Shown in pieces: positions 1 through 6,259 of a DNA stretch of 18,364 nt. Each line of letters opens with the position of its first letter. Position 1 is the first letter of the stretch. The translations under genes were made by a program, and so were the position numbers. The stretch covers positions 1 to 18,364 of the forward strand of contig JAFAEG010000085.1 in NCBI GenBank assembly GCA_023424095.1, in the 5' to 3' direction. Under the pieces are notes generated by a model. It was given only the letters and a program-made list of their open reading frames with translations, was not told the origin of the DNA and searched no databases. This DNA comes from Pseudomonadota bacterium. Lineage in GTDB: Bacteria; Pseudomonadota; Alphaproteobacteria; Sphingomonadales; Sphingomonadaceae.

Positions 1-273
1 CTGTTCGCCGAAGCCGGCCTGCCGGTGATGCCCAGCACCACGCACATCGTCCCGCTGATGGTGGGCGATCCCGTGCGGGCGAAGAAGATCAGCGACATCC
101 TGCTGGCCGAATACGGGGTGTACGTGCAGCCCATCAACTACCCCACCGTGCCCCGCGGGACGGAGCGGCTGCGCTTCACCCCCGGCCCCGCCCATGACGA
201 AGCGATGATGCGCGAACTGGCCGGGGCGCTGGTCGAAATCTGGGACCGGCTGGAGCTTCGGCAGGCCGCTTGA
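1..273 (+). CDS. hemA: 5-aminolevulinate synthase, C-terminal fragment (cut by window edge)
   Basis: The frame is open from the first base and ends at TGA 271-273, giving the last 90 residues of a pyridoxal-phosphate enzyme of the alpha-oxoamine synthase family. The segment with PSTTHIVPLMVGDP, followed by GVYVQPINYPTVPRG and then ERLRFTPGPAH, matches the known C-terminal domain of 5-aminolevulinate synthase. That enzyme condenses glycine with succinyl-CoA in the first step of C4-pathway heme synthesis, which is typical of alphaproteobacteria. The catalytic lysine and glycine-binding parts lie outside the window. Another alpha-oxoamine synthase, such as 2-amino-3-ketobutyrate CoA ligase, is less likely because of the PINYPTVPRG segment. 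A short ORF starts in the overlapping TTGA at its end. Confidence 0.93.
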   Translation: MFAEAGLPVMPSTTHIVPLMVGDPVRAKKISDILLAEYGVYVQPINYPTVPRGTERLRFTPGPAHDEAMMRELAGALVEIWDRLELRQAA

Positions 274-423
274 ACGACGCAGGCGCGGCTGCAACGGCGG
301 ACGACGGTCCGGCGGCGGATGGCGCGCTCAACCGGGTGCACCCCAAGGTCACGGCAAGGCGCTTTTGCCGGGGTCGATCAGCAGCTGGAGCGGGTCGAGG
401 AAGCGGTCGCCACGGCGCGCTGA
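270..423 (+). pseudogene. Small hypothetical ORF after hemA, apparently split by a one-base frameshift
   Basis: A TTG at 270 overlaps the hemA stop (TTGA) and opens a GC3-rich frame encoding about 31 residues, including GALNRVHPKVTARR. That frame then turns into low-quality Arg/Gly-rich sequence. From about 364 the +1 frame reads FAGVDQQLERVEEAVATAR and ends at TGA 421-423, with coding-like GC3. Dropping one T from the TTTT run at 363-366 would join both halves into a clean 50-residue protein with a helical acidic C-terminus. I do not recognise the family. The ORF may be a real small gene hit by a mutation or sequencing error, or it may be non-coding; the 240-nt frame running on to 509 looks spurious. 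Confidence 0.35.
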
Positions 424-452
424 GCAGCGCCCGATCAACCGGGCCTAGCCCG

Positions 453-470
453 GATCAGATTGTGATCAGA
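453..470 (+). promoter_or_regulatory. Paired GATCAGA repeats upstream of rpiB, candidate operator
   Basis: GATCAGA occurs at 453-459 and again at 464-470, 11 bp apart, which is about one helical turn. The same bases also form the inverted pair GATCA-N5-TGATC (453-467). The site is about 75-90 bp ahead of the rpiB start, in a 120-bp stretch where the operon promoter would be expected. A CCGGGC-CTA-GCCCGG hairpin lies just upstream (439-453), but it has no T-tract. No convincing -35/-10 pair could be picked out, so a regulatory role is inference from symmetry and position only. Confidence 0.3.
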
Positions 471-542
471 CCGCAATCGGCTGTGGTCTTTGCGCGGCGC
501 CTCCACTAGGGGCTGTGGCCTGTCATCCCCGGGAGTTTTCGT

Positions 543-992
543 GTGAGCGAGCGGATAGCCATCGCGTCGGACCATGCCGCCGTCGAGTTGAAGGCCGTGC
601 TGGTCGAGCATCTGCGTGCGGGCGGCCATGAGGTGCTCGATCTGGGCCCCGATTCCACCGATTCCGTCGATTATCCTCTGTTCGGCTATAAATTGGCCGA
701 AGCGATCGCCTCCGGCGCGGCCGGCAAGGGCGTGGCGCTCTGCGGCTCCGGCATCGGCATTTCGATCGCGGTCAACCGCAACCCGGCCTGCCGCTGCGCG
801 CGGGTGGACGAGCCGCTCTCCGCCAGCCTCGCCCGCCAGCATAATGACGCCAATGTCATCGCCATGGGCGCGCGGCTGGTGGGGCCGGAAATGGCCAAGG
901 CCTGCCTCGACGCCTTCCTGACCACCGAGTTCCTCGGCGACCGCCACCAGCGGCGGGTCGACCAGCTTTCCAACCCCAAGGACAACGCATGA
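543..992 (+). CDS. rpiB: Ribose-5-phosphate isomerase B
   Basis: The 149-residue protein is of usual RpiB length and interconverts ribose 5-phosphate and ribulose 5-phosphate in the cytosolic pentose phosphate pathway. It opens with IAIASDHAAVELK (Asp10 and His11). It carries the CGSGIGISIAVNR anion-hole loop with the catalytic-position Cys67, and the RQHNDANVIAMGAR segment (His100 to Asn104) typical of the LacAB/RpiB family. The start is GTG 543, because no upstream ATG is in frame and the family begins with a few residues before IA-ASDHA. No strong ribosome-binding site is seen (GGGAG lies about 7 bases upstream). Its stop overlaps the glyA ATG (ATGA 989-992), so the two are translationally coupled. 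It heads the rpiB-glyA-nrdR-trmJ operon. Confidence 0.95.
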   Translation: MSERIAIASDHAAVELKAVLVEHLRAGGHEVLDLGPDSTDSVDYPLFGYKLAEAIASGAAGKGVALCGSGIGISIAVNRNPACRCARVDEPLSASLARQHNDANVIAMGARLVGPEMAKACLDAFLTTEFLGDRHQRRVDQLSNPKDNA

Positions 993-2272
993 CCGCCAAC
1001 GGCTTCTTCACCAGCACCCTCGCCGACGCCGACCCGGCAGTCTTCGCCGGAGTCCAGCACGAGATTGCCCGCGAGAAGAACCAGATCGAGCTGATCGCGT
1101 CGGAGAATATCGTCTCCAAGGCGGTGCTGGAGGCGCAGGGTTCGGTCTTCACCAACAAATATGCCGAGGGCTATCCGGGCCGGCGTTATTATCAGGGCTG
1201 CCACCCGTCGGACGAGGTCGAGCAGTTGGCCATCGACCGGGCCAAGCAATTGTTCGGCTGCGGCTTCGCCAACGTCCAGCCGCATTCGGGCGCGCAAGCC
1301 AATGGCGCGGTGATGCTGGCGCTGACCAAGCCCGGCGACACGATCATGGGCCTCAGCCTCGACGCCGGCGGCCACCTCACCCACGGCGCGAAGCCGGCGA
1401 TGAGCGGCAAATGGTTCCACGCCGTCCAATATGGCGTGCGCCGCGACGATCACCTGATCGACTTCGATCAGGTCGAGGCGCTGGCGAAGGAACATAAGCC
1501 GACCCTGCTGATCGCCGGCGGCTCGGCTTACCCGCGCCACATCGATTTCGCCCGCTTCCGCGCCATCGCGGACGAGGTCGGGGCGATCTTCATGGTCGAT
1601 ATGGCCCATTTCGCGGGCCTGGTCGCGGGCGGCGTCCACCCGACCCCGTTCGGCCACGCCCATGTCGTCACCACCACCACCCACAAGACGCTGCGCGGCC
1701 CGCGCGGCGGCATGGTGCTGACCGATGACGAGGCGATCGCGAAGAAGATCAATTCGGCCGTCTTCCCCGGCCTGCAGGGTGGCCCGTTGATGCACGTCAT
1801 CGCCGCCAAGGCGGTCGCGTTCGGCGAGGCGCTGCGGCCCGAGTTCCAGGCCTATGCGAAGGCGACGGTGGAGAATGCCCAGGCGCTCGCCAGCCGCCTG
1901 AAGGAGCGCGGCGCGGAGATCGTCTCCGGCGGCACCGATACGCATCTGGCCCTGGTCGATCTTACCCCGCTCGGGGTCACCGGCAAGGATGCCGACGAGG
2001 CGCTGGAGCGCGCCAGCATCACTTGCAACAAGAACGGCATCCCGTTCGATCCCCTTCCCCCGGTCAAGACCAGCGGCATCCGCGTCGGCTCGCCCGCCGG
2101 CACCACGCGCGGCTTCGGCGTCGCCGAGTTCCGTGAGATCGCCGACATGATCGCCGACGTCCTCGACGGCCTGCGCAAGAATGGCGAGCAGGGCGACGGC
2201 CAGGTCGAGGCCGCAGTCAAGGCGCGGGTCGAAGCCCTCTGCGCTCGCTTCCCCATCTATCCGGAGCTTTGA
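989..2272 (+). CDS. glyA: Serine hydroxymethyltransferase
   Basis: The 427-residue PLP enzyme converts serine and tetrahydrofolate into glycine and 5,10-methylene-THF. Family hallmarks in order are: QIELIASENIVSKAVLEAQG near residue 35; NKYAEGYPGRRYYQGC around 56; QPHSGAQANGAVM around 97; VDMAHFAGLVAGG around 205; and the PLP-lysine motif TTTTHKTLRGPRGG with Lys233. The C-terminal GSPAGTTRGFG segment is also typical. The start ATG overlaps the rpiB stop by four bases, and the nrdR start directly follows the stop. Its glycine product is the substrate of the upstream 5-aminolevulinate synthase, and its one-carbon product feeds the folate pathway that folK later in the window belongs to. Length and motifs are complete, with nothing missing. 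Confidence 0.98.
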   Translation: MTANGFFTSTLADADPAVFAGVQHEIAREKNQIELIASENIVSKAVLEAQGSVFTNKYAEGYPGRRYYQGCHPSDEVEQLAIDRAKQLFGCGFANVQPHSGAQANGAVMLALTKPGDTIMGLSLDAGGHLTHGAKPAMSGKWFHAVQYGVRRDDHLIDFDQVEALAKEHKPTLLIAGGSAYPRHIDFARFRAIADEVGAIFMVDMAHFAGLVAGGVHPTPFGHAHVVTTTTHKTLRGPRGGMVLTDDEAIAKKINSAVFPGLQGGPLMHVIAAKAVAFGEALRPEFQAYAKATVENAQALASRLKERGAEIVSGGTDTHLALVDLTPLGVTGKDADEALERASITCNKNGIPFDPLPPVKTSGIRVGSPAGTTRGFGVAEFREIADMIADVLDGLRKNGEQGDGQVEAAVKARVEALCARFPIYPEL

Positions 2273-2782
2273 TTGCGCTGCCCCTTCTGCGCCCATGAAG
2301 ACAGCCAGGTGAAGGACAGCCGTCCCACCGAGGACGGCTCCGCCATTCGCCGCCGCCGCCAGTGCGAAGATTGCGGCGCGCGCTTCACCACCTTCGAGCG
2401 CGCCCAGTTGCGCGAGCTGACCGTCACCAAGTCGGGCGGCCGCCGCGAGCCGTTCGAGCGCGCCAAGCTGGAGCGCTCGCTCGAACTCGCCTGCCGCAAG
2501 CGCGCCGTGCCGGCCGAGCGGATCGAGCGGCTGGTCAGCTCGGTGCAGCGCCAGCTGGAGACCGGCGGCGACAATGAAGTCACCACCCAGCGCATCGGCG
2601 AATTGGTGATGGAGGGGCTGAAGGGCCTCGACCCGGTCGCCTACATCCGCTTCGCCAGCGTCTATAAGGAGTTCAGCGAGGCTCGCGACTTCGAGGAATT
2701 TGCCGGCCGCGTCCACAAGGCCGCCAAGCGCGCGACCAAGGACGATCTCTCTCTGCCCTTCCCGGAAAGCACCAAGAAGTGA
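2273..2782 (+). CDS. nrdR: Transcriptional repressor NrdR
   Basis: NrdR is the zinc-ribbon and ATP-cone repressor of ribonucleotide reductase genes; it senses ATP/dATP and binds NrdR boxes. The 169-residue protein begins with CPFCAHEDSQVKDSR and continues to RRRRQCEDCGARFTTFER, giving the four zinc cysteines C3, C6, C31 and C34. The ATP-cone follows from about residue 46 (VTKSGGRREPFERAKLERS) to about 140 (VAYIRFASVYKEF). A tail of about 20 basic and polar residues makes it slightly longer than the roughly 150-residue norm. The start is TTG 2273, directly abutting the glyA TGA, because MRCPFC is the universal NrdR N-terminus. Its stop overlaps the next gene's GTG. A glyA-nrdR pairing is common in alphaproteobacteria. 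Confidence 0.96.
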   Translation: MRCPFCAHEDSQVKDSRPTEDGSAIRRRRQCEDCGARFTTFERAQLRELTVTKSGGRREPFERAKLERSLELACRKRAVPAERIERLVSSVQRQLETGGDNEVTTQRIGELVMEGLKGLDPVAYIRFASVYKEFSEARDFEEFAGRVHKAAKRATKDDLSLPFPESTKK

Positions 2783-3516
2783 GCGCCGAAGCTCCCGCCA
2801 TCATCCTCGTCCGCCCGCAGCTGGGCGAGAATATCGGCAAGGCGGCGCGTGCCATGCTGAACTTCGGGCTGACCGATTTGCGCCTGGTCAATCCACGCGA
2901 CGGCTGGCCCAATCCGAGCGCCGGCCCGGCCGCCTCCGGCGCCGACATCGTGCTGGAGCGGGCGCAGGTGTTTGACAGCGTGGCCGATGCCGTCGCCGAC
3001 ATTCCCAACATCTACGCCACCACGGTGCGCAAGCGCGACCTGGTGCTGCCGGTCGTCACGCCCGAGCAGGCCGCGCGGCAGATCGTCGGCGCGGCGGGCC
3101 GCTCCGCCATCCTGTTCGGGGCCGAACGTTCGGGGCTGGAGACCGAGGAAGCGGGGCTGGCCCAGGCCATTCTCACCGTCCCGATCAACCCGGACTTCCG
3201 CTCGCTGAACCTGGCCCAGGCGGTGATCCTGGTCGCCTATGAATGGTCGAAGCACCAGCAGCTCGCCATCCCCACCGAGGGCGAGGAAGCGGAGCCGCGG
3301 GCGCCGCACGCAAATCTGGAAGGCCTGATCGGCCAGCTCGACGAGGCGCTCGACGCGGCCGGCTATTTCTATCCGCCCGACCGTACCCCGGCGACGCGCA
3401 ACACCATCCGCACGATCATGACCAAGGCCGGCTGGTCCACCCGCGAGATCCAGGCGCTGCGCGGCATGATCCGCACGATCACCAATCCCCGCCAGCGGGG
3501 GAAGCGCGAAGGTTGA
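2779..3516 (+). CDS. trmJ: TrmJ-like tRNA 2'-O-methyltransferase (SPOUT/TrmH family)
   Basis: The 245-residue SPOUT-fold RNA methyltransferase most resembles TrmJ, which 2'-O-methylates position 32 in the tRNA anticodon loop using S-adenosylmethionine. Family signatures are the N-terminal IILVRPQLGENIGKAARAM with its conserved N-x-G-xx-AR pattern, motif 2 ILFGAERSGL, and motif 3 VPINPDFRSLNLAQAV, which forms the trefoil-knot cofactor site. The C-terminal region (about 165-245) is helical and holds the NTIRTIMTKAGW segment seen in TrmJ proteins. The start is GTG 2779, overlapping the nrdR stop as GTGA, so translation is coupled. Another TrmH-family target, such as rRNA, cannot be excluded. The last codons contain the TTGACT that may serve as the rpsD -35 element. 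Confidence 0.85.
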   Translation: MSAEAPAIILVRPQLGENIGKAARAMLNFGLTDLRLVNPRDGWPNPSAGPAASGADIVLERAQVFDSVADAVADIPNIYATTVRKRDLVLPVVTPEQAARQIVGAAGRSAILFGAERSGLETEEAGLAQAILTVPINPDFRSLNLAQAVILVAYEWSKHQQLAIPTEGEEAEPRAPHANLEGLIGQLDEALDAAGYFYPPDRTPATRNTIRTIMTKAGWSTREIQALRGMIRTITNPRQRGKREG

Positions 3517-3541
3517 CTTTCGCGGCCGGCCCGGCCATGTG
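3513..3541 (+). promoter_or_regulatory. Possible rpsD promoter overlapping the trmJ stop
   Basis: TTGACT at 3513-3518 is a near-perfect -35 hexamer. A 17-bp spacer leads to CATGTG at 3536-3541, a weak -10 match. It would start transcription near 3548, leaving a leader of about 110 nt for rpsD. The -35 sits over the trmJ stop codon, which is compatible with a separate ribosomal-protein promoter. The weak -10 is the main reason for doubt. Confidence 0.35.
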
Positions 3542-3545
3542 CGCG

Positions 3546-3648
3546 CCTCGCAATTGGCCCCGCACCCCTGGTGAAGCGGTGGCCCTGCCTTCCGGACACA
3601 GGTTCTGAGAGTAGCGCGGCCCCAGGGACGTACGAAACGCAATTGAGG
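3546..3648 (+). promoter_or_regulatory. rpsD leader with nested helices that could hide the ribosome-binding site
   Basis: The rpsD ribosome-binding site GAGG (3645-3648) lies 8 bases before the ATG and is preceded by CAATTG (3640-3645). The same CAATTG occurs at 3551-3556, preceded by CCT at 3546-3548. The two can pair: six base pairs, a two-base bulge, then three pairs covering the AGG of the ribosome-binding site. Nested inside, CCCTGG (3566-3571) pairs with CCAGGG (3622-3627). S4 represses its own mRNA in several bacteria by binding the leader, so this is a plausible autoregulatory structure. No fold was computed, and the promoter position is uncertain. Confidence 0.35.
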
Positions 3649-3656
3649 TATTGAAC

Positions 3657-4271
3657 ATGTCTAAGCGCAGCAGCGCCAAGTATAAGCTCGACCGCCGCAT
3701 GGGCGAGAACGTCTTCGGTCGCCCGAAGTCGCCCGTCAACAAGCGCGAATATGGCCCCGGCCAGCACGGTCAGCGCCGCAAGAGCAAGATTTCCGACTTC
3801 GGTCTCCAGCTGCGCGCCAAGCAGAAGCTGAAGGGCTATTATGGCGACGTGACCGAGAAGCAGTTCAAGGCCACCTACAAGGCCGCGAGCGCAATGAAGG
3901 GCGATACCGGCCAGAACCTCGTCGGCCTGATGGAGCGCCGCCTCGACGCGGTCGTCTATCGCGCCAAGTTCGCGCCGACCATCTGGGCCGCGCGTCAGAT
4001 CGTGAACCACGGCCACATCCGGGTGAACGGCAAGAAGCTGAACATCGCTTCGGCCAAGGTCAACGTCGGCGACGTGATCGAGCTGGGCCCGAAGGCGCAG
4101 GAGATGGCGCTGGTGCTCGAGGCGCAGAGCCTCGCCGAGCGCGACATCCCGGAATATATCGTCCAGGACGGCACCACCAAGGTCGTCTTCAACCGCGTCC
4201 CGACGCTGGATGAAGTCCCCTATCCGGTCCGCATGGAACCGAACCTCGTGGTCGAATTCTACTCGCGCTAA
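3657..4271 (+). CDS. rpsD: 30S ribosomal protein S4
   Basis: The 204-residue protein matches the length of alphaproteobacterial S4, a primary 16S rRNA-binding protein that nucleates small-subunit assembly. Seen in order: an N-terminal region with SAKYKLDRRMGENVFGR; the PGQHGQRRKSKISDFGLQLR stretch; the LMERRLDAVVYRAKFA segment; and the S4 RNA-binding domain from about residue 94, including ARQIVNHGHIRVNGKKLNIA. It ends in VEFYSR. No zinc cysteines are present at the N-terminus, so this is the zinc-free form. The start is ATG 3657 with GAGG 8 bases upstream; a TTG two codons earlier (3651) is rejected because MSKR is the usual N-terminus. A strong terminator follows. Confidence 0.98.
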   Translation: MSKRSSAKYKLDRRMGENVFGRPKSPVNKREYGPGQHGQRRKSKISDFGLQLRAKQKLKGYYGDVTEKQFKATYKAASAMKGDTGQNLVGLMERRLDAVVYRAKFAPTIWAARQIVNHGHIRVNGKKLNIASAKVNVGDVIELGPKAQEMALVLEAQSLAERDIPEYIVQDGTTKVVFNRVPTLDEVPYPVRMEPNLVVEFYSR

Positions 4272-4294
4272 GCTCCGGCCAGCGTCGAACCAAC

Positions 4295-4327
4295 AAGGGC
4301 GGTCCCGCGGGGCCGCCCTTTTTGTTT
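4295..4327 (+). terminator. Rho-independent terminator of rpsD
   Basis: AAGGGCGGTCC (4295-4305) pairs with GGGCCGCCCTT (4310-4320), with one G-U pair and a CGCG loop, and is followed by TTTTTGTTT. This is a strong terminator for the plus-strand rpsD. On the other strand the tail is weaker, but it still separates the convergent S9 peptidase gene, whose stop lies at 4327. The stem is closely related in sequence to the terminator at 17701-17728. Confidence 0.85.
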
Positions 4328-6219
4328 CAACGGATGCCGAGCGACGTGCGCAGGAAGGCGTCCGTCCGCCGAAGCATGTCGGCGCGCGCCGCGCTGTCCT
4401 CCAGCTGGTGATCGAGCCCGCGATAGACGATCAGTTCCGAGCGGCCGCCGACGTCGCGCAGTTTCGCGTTCATCTGCGTGGAATGGCGCAGCGGGACATT
4501 GCCGTCGGTATCGCCGTGAAACATCAGCACCGGGGCGCGGATCGAACGCGCCCGGTTTGACGGCGAACCGTCGCGCACATGCGGCCCGGAACCGATGAAC
4601 TCGCGCATCAGCCGGAAATCCGACCAGCCGCGTGCTTCCTCGCGCAGATATTCCAGATCGGTGACCGGGGCGACCGCGACCACCGCCTTGAACAGGTCCG
4701 GAGTCACCGCCGCCGCCTGCAGCGCCGCATAGCCGCCATAGGACCAGCCCAGGATCGACAATTTGGCCGGGTCGGAGCCCTGCGCCACCAGCCAGCGGCC
4801 GGCATCGCTCACGTCGCCCACCGCCACCGGCCAGGAGCGAAAGCCGTTCTGCTGGAACCAGGCATCGCCATAACCGCCGCCGCCGCGGAAATTGGGCTGA
4901 AGCACCGCATAGCCGCGATGGGCGAGATATTGCGCGAACCAGTCGAAGCCCCATTCGTCCCGCTCATCCGGCCCGCCGTGCGGCATGACGATTGCGGGCA
5001 GGCCGCGCGCATCGGCCGCGCCGGGCGGCAAAGTGAGATAGCCGGGGATCATCGTGCCGTCGGCCGCCGGAAAGCGGATCGGCCGCATCTGCGCCAGCGC
5101 GACATTCTCAAGCTGCGGTCGCGACAGCATGATCTCCGCCAGATTCTGGCCGCGCTTGTCGTAGGTGAAATAGCGGCCCGGATCGCGGTCGCTGCCCGCC
5201 CAGATCAAAAGGATATTCTCGTCGTCCGATGCGCCGACGAAGCGGATCAGCGGCAAATTGGGCAGGTTGCGCGCGATGCTTGCCGCGAGTTGCCGGATTT
5301 CGGGATCGAAATAGACCGCTTGGCGCGTATCCTCCGCATAGGTCGCACCGATCACCCGGCCGTGCCGCCCGATCCGAAGCACGCCGTCGACATCGGCCGT
5401 TTCGCTCGAAACGAGCATTTCCTTGCGCAGCGAGCCGTCCAGCGAAACGCGATACATCGCCAGCCGCCCGTTCAATTTCTCCAGCGCATAAGCGACGTTC
5501 AACGCGCCATCGACGGCGAGCGGCTGCATCCCATCCCGGGTCACGTGATTGTAGGTGCCGAACGGCCGCCACTCGTCGCTGCCGGCCAGCCGGTAGCGAT
5601 AGTCGATCTCGCCCGTCCGCATCCCGGTTTGGCCGGCATATTTGATCGCCGAGTAGAGCCGGACCCGGCCCTGCCCGTCGGCGAAATACTGCGCGGCACG
5701 CTGGATCGGCTGCTCGACCAGGCTCGAACGGCCGGTGCGTGTGTCCATGCGCAGGACGCCGAGGCCGGGCAGCCGGCCGATCACGCCGGTGAAGCCGCTC
5801 ATCAGCACCACGCCATCATTGCCCGGCAGCCAGCTGACCAGACCGTCCACGTCCCGGACCCGCATCACGCCCGTGCCGTCGGCGTTCAGCGCGGCAAAAC
5901 CGCTGCCGCCGGCGACGTCATTCTGCACCCGGCGAAGCGCGAACAATTCGCACAGCAGCCGCTCGTTGCTCACCCAGGCACAGGCGCTGAAGCGCTGGCT
6001 GATGCCGTCGACCGCCGTCGCCTGCACCGATTGGCCGCTGGCCAGGTCCACGGTGAACAGCCGCGCGCCCTGGCCGGCCAGGAGCGGCGCGACATAAGCG
6101 ATGCGGCGGCCGTCGGGCGACAGGCTGATACTCTCGATACTCTCCCGCGCGCCGAATGCCTCGGCCGGATCGAAGCCTGGGAGTGCGCGGACGTCGCGCC
6201 GGCCAGGCCCGCCAGCCAT
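4327..6219 (-). CDS. S9 (prolyl oligopeptidase) family peptidase, second tandem copy, signal peptide out of frame
   Basis: The 630-residue serine peptidase is of the S9 family, with an N-terminal beta-propeller (about 20-370) and a C-terminal alpha/beta hydrolase domain. The catalytic triad is visible as GWSYGGYAAL (about Ser493), HGDTDGNVPL (about Asp572) and GLDHQLED (about His604). It is a close paralog of the gene just upstream on the same strand and ends identically (RTSLGIR). The in-frame ATG at 6219 gives an N-terminus, MAGGPGRRDVRA, with no signal peptide. A good signal peptide starting at GTG 6257 is present two frames away and would join at FDPAEAFGARES if one base were added near 6176-6183. 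The gene is therefore either frameshifted or mis-sequenced. The family usually acts on peptides in the periplasm. Confidence 0.9.
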   Translation of the reverse strand: MAGGPGRRDVRALPGFDPAEAFGARESIESISLSPDGRRIAYVAPLLAGQGARLFTVDLASGQSVQATAVDGISQRFSACAWVSNERLLCELFALRRVQNDVAGGSGFAALNADGTGVMRVRDVDGLVSWLPGNDGVVLMSGFTGVIGRLPGLGVLRMDTRTGRSSLVEQPIQRAAQYFADGQGRVRLYSAIKYAGQTGMRTGEIDYRYRLAGSDEWRPFGTYNHVTRDGMQPLAVDGALNVAYALEKLNGRLAMYRVSLDGSLRKEMLVSSETADVDGVLRIGRHGRVIGATYAEDTRQAVYFDPEIRQLAASIARNLPNLPLIRFVGASDDENILLIWAGSDRDPGRYFTYDKRGQNLAEIMLSRPQLENVALAQMRPIRFPAADGTMIPGYLTLPPGAADARGLPAIVMPHGGPDERDEWGFDWFAQYLAHRGYAVLQPNFRGGGGYGDAWFQQNGFRSWPVAVGDVSDAGRWLVAQGSDPAKLSILGWSYGGYAALQAAAVTPDLFKAVVAVAPVTDLEYLREEARGWSDFRLMREFIGSGPHVRDGSPSNRARSIRAPVLMFHGDTDGNVPLRHSTQMNAKLRDVGGRSELIVYRGLDHQLEDSAARADMLRRTDAFLRTSLGIR

Positions 6220-6257
6220 GCCGCCAGTACGAGGTCGCGAGCGAAGCGCGTCGGCAC
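6177..6257 (-). other. Out-of-frame signal peptide belonging to the second S9 peptidase
   Basis: From GTG 6257, two bases after the upstream gene's stop, the frame encodes MPTRFARDLVLAAWLAGLAG followed by ATSAHSQ. This is a textbook signal peptide: a basic start, a hydrophobic core and a small-residue cleavage region. The frame then leaves the peptidase, reading ASIRPRHSARG, while the neighbouring frame reads GFDPAEAFGARES. That matches the intact paralog, where DPAAAFGARES follows its signal peptide. One added base, for example turning CAGGCTTC into CAGGGCTTC, restores the full preprotein. Confidence 0.7.
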
Positions 6258-6259
6258 GC

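Noticed and set aside
439..453. CCGGGC-CTA-GCCCGG hairpin as a hemA terminator
   Set aside because: The stem is only 6 bp and no T-tract follows on either strand.
686..2716. 676-codon minus-strand open frame over rpiB, glyA and nrdR
   Set aside because: It is a mirror-frame shadow of three certain genes, with composition typical of antisense reading in GC-rich DNA.
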